From: an uncultured Oscillibacter sp.
GTDB taxonomy: Bacteria > Bacillota > Clostridia > Oscillospirales > Oscillospiraceae
Assembly: GCA_910579435.1 (NCBI GenBank)
Contig: CAJTVF010000014.1
Location: 1-50,417 of the forward strand
Direction: 5' to 3'
DNA: 50,417 nucleotides
The translations under genes were made by a program, and so were the position numbers. Shown here in pieces: positions 48,439 through 50,417 of this stretch. The first letter of the stretch is position 1, and each line of letters starts with the position of its first letter. The notes below the pieces were generated by a model that was not told the origin of the DNA, made no database searches, and saw only the letters and a program-made list of their open reading frames with translations.

Positions 48439-49440
48439 ATGAAACGCTTACACAAAATCAAGGTCCTTTTCGTTTTAGCCCTGTGCCTGACGCTCACCGC
48501 CTGCGGCGGCGGTGGACCTAAGCAGGAGGCGGCGGATTCGGCGGAGGAGGCCACCGTCCATTTTCTCACAAACCTGCAGAACGGGGAGTTCGAGCAGGCG
48601 AGGACCTACCTGGAGGAAGAAAACCCCCTGCTGACCGTTTTCCCCGTGGCCGAGGGCGAAGCCGCCCCGGAGCTGGACGCCGTGTACCGGCAGTTCCGGG
48701 AGAAGATGACCGGCCTGACCTTCCGCGTGGGGGACGAGGGAGCCGTGGGAAACAGCATGGTGTACATCACCGCCGCCCAGTATGATTTCCGCTCCGCCAT
48801 CAACGAGGCGATGCTGGCGGCCATGGAGACCCAATGCCGGGAGGGCGGAACCGCCTTCGCGGACTACGCCGGATGGATGAGCCAGGGCATTGCCAACGCG
48901 GCCATGGGCGGGGAGGAGACCGTCCGGGCCATGGCGACGGATAAAAACGGCGGCTATATCATCGACCACCGAGGGTACACGGACCACGACTTTATGAACC
49001 TCTTCACCGGCGGCTTCTATGACTACGCGGATTTCCAGATGGCGGTCTGCACCAATACCATAGACAATGTGGAGCATACCTACTACTTTGCCGCGTTAGG
49101 CGATGAGATGATCGCCTGCGTTGAGGAAGTGTCGGAGGCCAATAACGGAGAACTGGACGACGAAACGATAGCCGGGCTGAATGAGTTCTATGCCCAGGCG
49201 GCACAGCAGACGCCCGGCATGTATATGGGCGTTACCAAGGACGGAGACCGGGTGGTCACCCATATGGGCATCGACTTCCAGACGGCGGACCAAAACGCCC
49301 TGGTAAACTCCGGCATGGTCAGCGGCAGCTATCAGGGCAACATGGCCGACGGTAAACTCAGCCTCTCGGCTACCATCAGCGAGTTTGAAGAATCGGGCAT
49401 GACCAGCTCCGTCACGCCGGTCTACAAGGCCGAAAAATGA
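48439..49440 (+). CDS. Lipoprotein with DUF5105-like domain
   Basis: The 333-residue product has a lipoprotein signal with lipobox LTAC (Cys at 22), a Gly-rich linker, and an NTF2-like start (ATVHFLTNLQNGEFEQARTY) common to DUF5105-type surface proteins. The ATG follows AAGGAGG. It probably faces the outside of the membrane; role unknown. Confidence 0.7.
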   Translation: MKRLHKIKVLFVLALCLTLTACGGGGPKQEAADSAEEATVHFLTNLQNGEFEQARTYLEEENPLLTVFPVAEGEAAPELDAVYRQFREKMTGLTFRVGDEGAVGNSMVYITAAQYDFRSAINEAMLAAMETQCREGGTAFADYAGWMSQGIANAAMGGEETVRAMATDKNGGYIIDHRGYTDHDFMNLFTGGFYDYADFQMAVCTNTIDNVEHTYYFAALGDEMIACVEEVSEANNGELDDETIAGLNEFYAQAAQQTPGMYMGVTKDGDRVVTHMGIDFQTADQNALVNSGMVSGSYQGNMADGKLSLSATISEFEESGMTSSVTPVYKAEK

Positions 49441-49444
49441 GAAA

Positions 49445-49468
49445 AGCGCCGCCCCTTCCGGGACGGCG
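49445..49468. terminator. GC-rich hairpin between convergent genes
   Basis: GCGCCGCCCC and GGGACGGCGC pair with one mismatch around a short TTCC loop, between the stop at 49440 and the minus-strand gene ending at 49486. It can serve both directions. Confidence 0.6.
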
Positions 49469-49485
49469 CCATGGGAGAGCTGGTT

Positions 49486-49704
49486 TTAAGGGGCTTGCCC
49501 CTGGCCGTCGTCGATGTATTCCACAATATCGGGAAGATCGCACCGGAGAATCCGGCACAGGGCGTTCAGCGTGTTGGTGGACACGGATTCCCCGGCCTTC
49601 AGCCGCCGGATGGTGGAACTGCTGATCTCGCCCTTGAACTGGAGCGTGTAGGTGGTGGCGTGCTTTTTTTCCATGGTGGCCCACAGCGGCGCGTAGGAAA
49701 TCAT
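49486..49704 (-). CDS. XRE-family regulator (YozG-like)
   Basis: The 72-residue protein starts MISYAPLWATMEKKHATTY and has a compact helix-turn-helix (ISSSTIRRLKAGESVSTNTL, then ALCRILRCDLPDIVEYI). That pattern is typical of small Clostridial regulators. The ATG at 49704 lies 9 bases after GAGGGG on the minus strand; a GTG at 49713 is less likely. Function beyond DNA binding unknown. Confidence 0.82.
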   Translation of the reverse strand: MISYAPLWATMEKKHATTYTLQFKGEISSSTIRRLKAGESVSTNTLNALCRILRCDLPDIVEYIDDGQGQAP

Positions 49705-49831
49705 TCTCTCCACTCCCCTCTTGCGATTATCTTCATTATTGCCTATAATGAGAGAAAACCGTTATAGGCAATAATGCCTATACGAAAAGGGGCGCAGAAC
49801 CAAGCACCAAACAACAGGAGGAACGACTGGT

Positions 49832-50417
49832 ATGAAAAAGAAGCATCCGATTCTGGGAGTCATTTGTCTTGCAATTCTGATCTGCGGCGGAATTTTTACC
49901 TTTCGGGCCGGAGGGGCCAAAGCGGAGATCACCATTGGCGAAAAAACCTATGAGATGCGGACCATGACCGTGCGGGAGTTCATGGAGGACGGCTATATCC
50001 TTGCCATCATGTCCACGGAGGGAAATTCTGTTTATACATATAACTACAGCGGCGCGGTGATGGAGGCCAAGTCCTATTACAATACGGCGGTGCCCTTCAA
50101 GCCCAAGGACGGCGCGGGTGCGCCGCTCTCCTGCTGGCTCTACAATCCCACCTCCGAGCAGCTGGAGATTCGGGAGGGGAAGATCTGCGCCATCTCCTGC
50201 AAGGTAACGCAGATGCAGGAATACGCTCCCCGCTGCCTGTACGCCGCAGATTGTGACGGCGGCGGACACCAGACCAGGGACAGAACTTTCCATATCATCC
50301 GTCAAAAAGCGGCTGTCCGTCCGGGGGTAGGTACACAGCTTCTTTTCATAGAGGGCCTGCAAATAGTCCAGCGTCTGTTGGGCGGTGTAGCCCAGGATGC
50401 GGTTGGCATCCCGCTGG
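49832..50417 (+). CDS. Secreted protein of unknown function, probably truncated by topB fragment
   Basis: From an ATG at 49832 after AGGAGG, the frame is open to the window end. Residues 1-30 form a signal peptide or membrane anchor, followed by a small domain (EITIGEKTYEMRTMTVREFM). After about base 50266 the sequence is the antisense of a topoisomerase III gene, so the genuine protein probably ended near there and its 3' end was lost by recombination. Confidence 0.55.
   Translation, partial: MKKKHPILGVICLAILICGGIFTFRAGGAKAEITIGEKTYEMRTMTVREFMEDGYILAIMSTEGNSVYTYNYSGAVMEAKSYYNTAVPFKPKDGAGAPLSCWLYNPTSEQLEIREGKICAISCKVTQMQEYAPRCLYAADCDGGGHQTRDRTFHIIRQKAAVRPGVGTQLLFIEGLQIVQRLLGGVAQDAVGIPL
50267..50417 (-). 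pseudogene. topB: Topoisomerase III (topB) fragment
   Basis: On the minus strand, about 50 codons read QRDANRILGYTAQQTLDYLQ, then ALYEKKLCTYPRTDSRFLTD and ESSVPGLV. This covers the region around the active-site tyrosine motif (TYPRTDS) of type IA topoisomerases, as carried by conjugative elements of Firmicutes. The similarity stops at about 50267 and the frame then runs antisense through the gene at 49832, so the 3' part is lost. The 5' part lies outside the window. Confidence 0.72.

Noticed and set aside
49778..50362. A complete minus-strand topoisomerase-like gene of 194 codons
   Set aside because: Only the first ~30 of these codons match TopB; the rest is antisense to the secreted-protein gene, and the TopB match continues upstream past the window.

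Overview
The window looks like a stretch of chromosome from a GC-rich, gut-type Clostridia (Oscillospirales-like; an inference from gene families, strong AGGAGG ribosome-binding sites and codon use). It is interrupted by one complete Mu-like transposable prophage. No rRNA, tRNA or CRISPR array was seen.

Left host flank (1-4264): ECF sigma factors and their membrane-anchored partner proteins, several of them decayed. There is an intact sigma/partner pair (2652-3889, with an in-frame TAG in the partner), a second partner (250-1269), a deletion fusion of a sigma gene with a DUF4179 gene (1435-2458), and the first 125 bases of another ECF sigma gene (4140-4264).

Prophage (4265-41419, 37,155 bp): it begins TG, ends CA and is flanked by the 5-bp duplication CAGGA, which is what a MuA-type transposase leaves. 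Removing the prophage and one CAGGA restores the ECF sigma gene in frame (4140-4264 + 41425-41827). Layout: left-end noncoding DNA and terminators; a repressor/Cro-like switch with two opposed promoters and repeated operators (5004-5885); antirepressor; MuA and MuB (6661-9577); small early genes with a DnaC-like ATPase and two copies of a structured 75-bp element; GemA and Mor (12944-13746); late operon with a NusG paralogue ahead of a terminator, terminase, SPP1-type portal and head genes, contractile tail genes of PBSX/Xkd type (sheath, tube, -1 frameshifted chaperone, tape measure, baseplate), lysis genes, a Dam methylase and an end-proximal XRE regulator.

The outstanding system is a complete diversity-generating retroelement (DGR) at 32963-37229. 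Its order is target fibre gene with a C-terminal variable repeat (VR), three GC-rich hairpins with 4-base loops, an Avd-like accessory gene, an adenine-rich template repeat (TR), and a DGR-type reverse transcriptase (YMDD and LGxxxSQ motifs). Over the 120-bp TR/VR match all 12 differences are at template adenines. They change 9 of 12 Asn (AAY) codons in a C-type-lectin-like DUF6273 domain. The phage therefore appears able to diversify the tip of its tail fibre.

Right host flank (41420-50417): the rest of the split sigma gene, then a cluster of membrane and lipoproteins including two tandemly duplicated DUF4367 proteins (two and six repeats). Two copies of an ECF-type promoter motif occur here. 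Then come a TPR-like protein, a lipoprotein, an XRE regulator, and a secreted-protein gene cut by a fragment of topoisomerase III (topB), suggesting the edge of another mobile element beyond the window.
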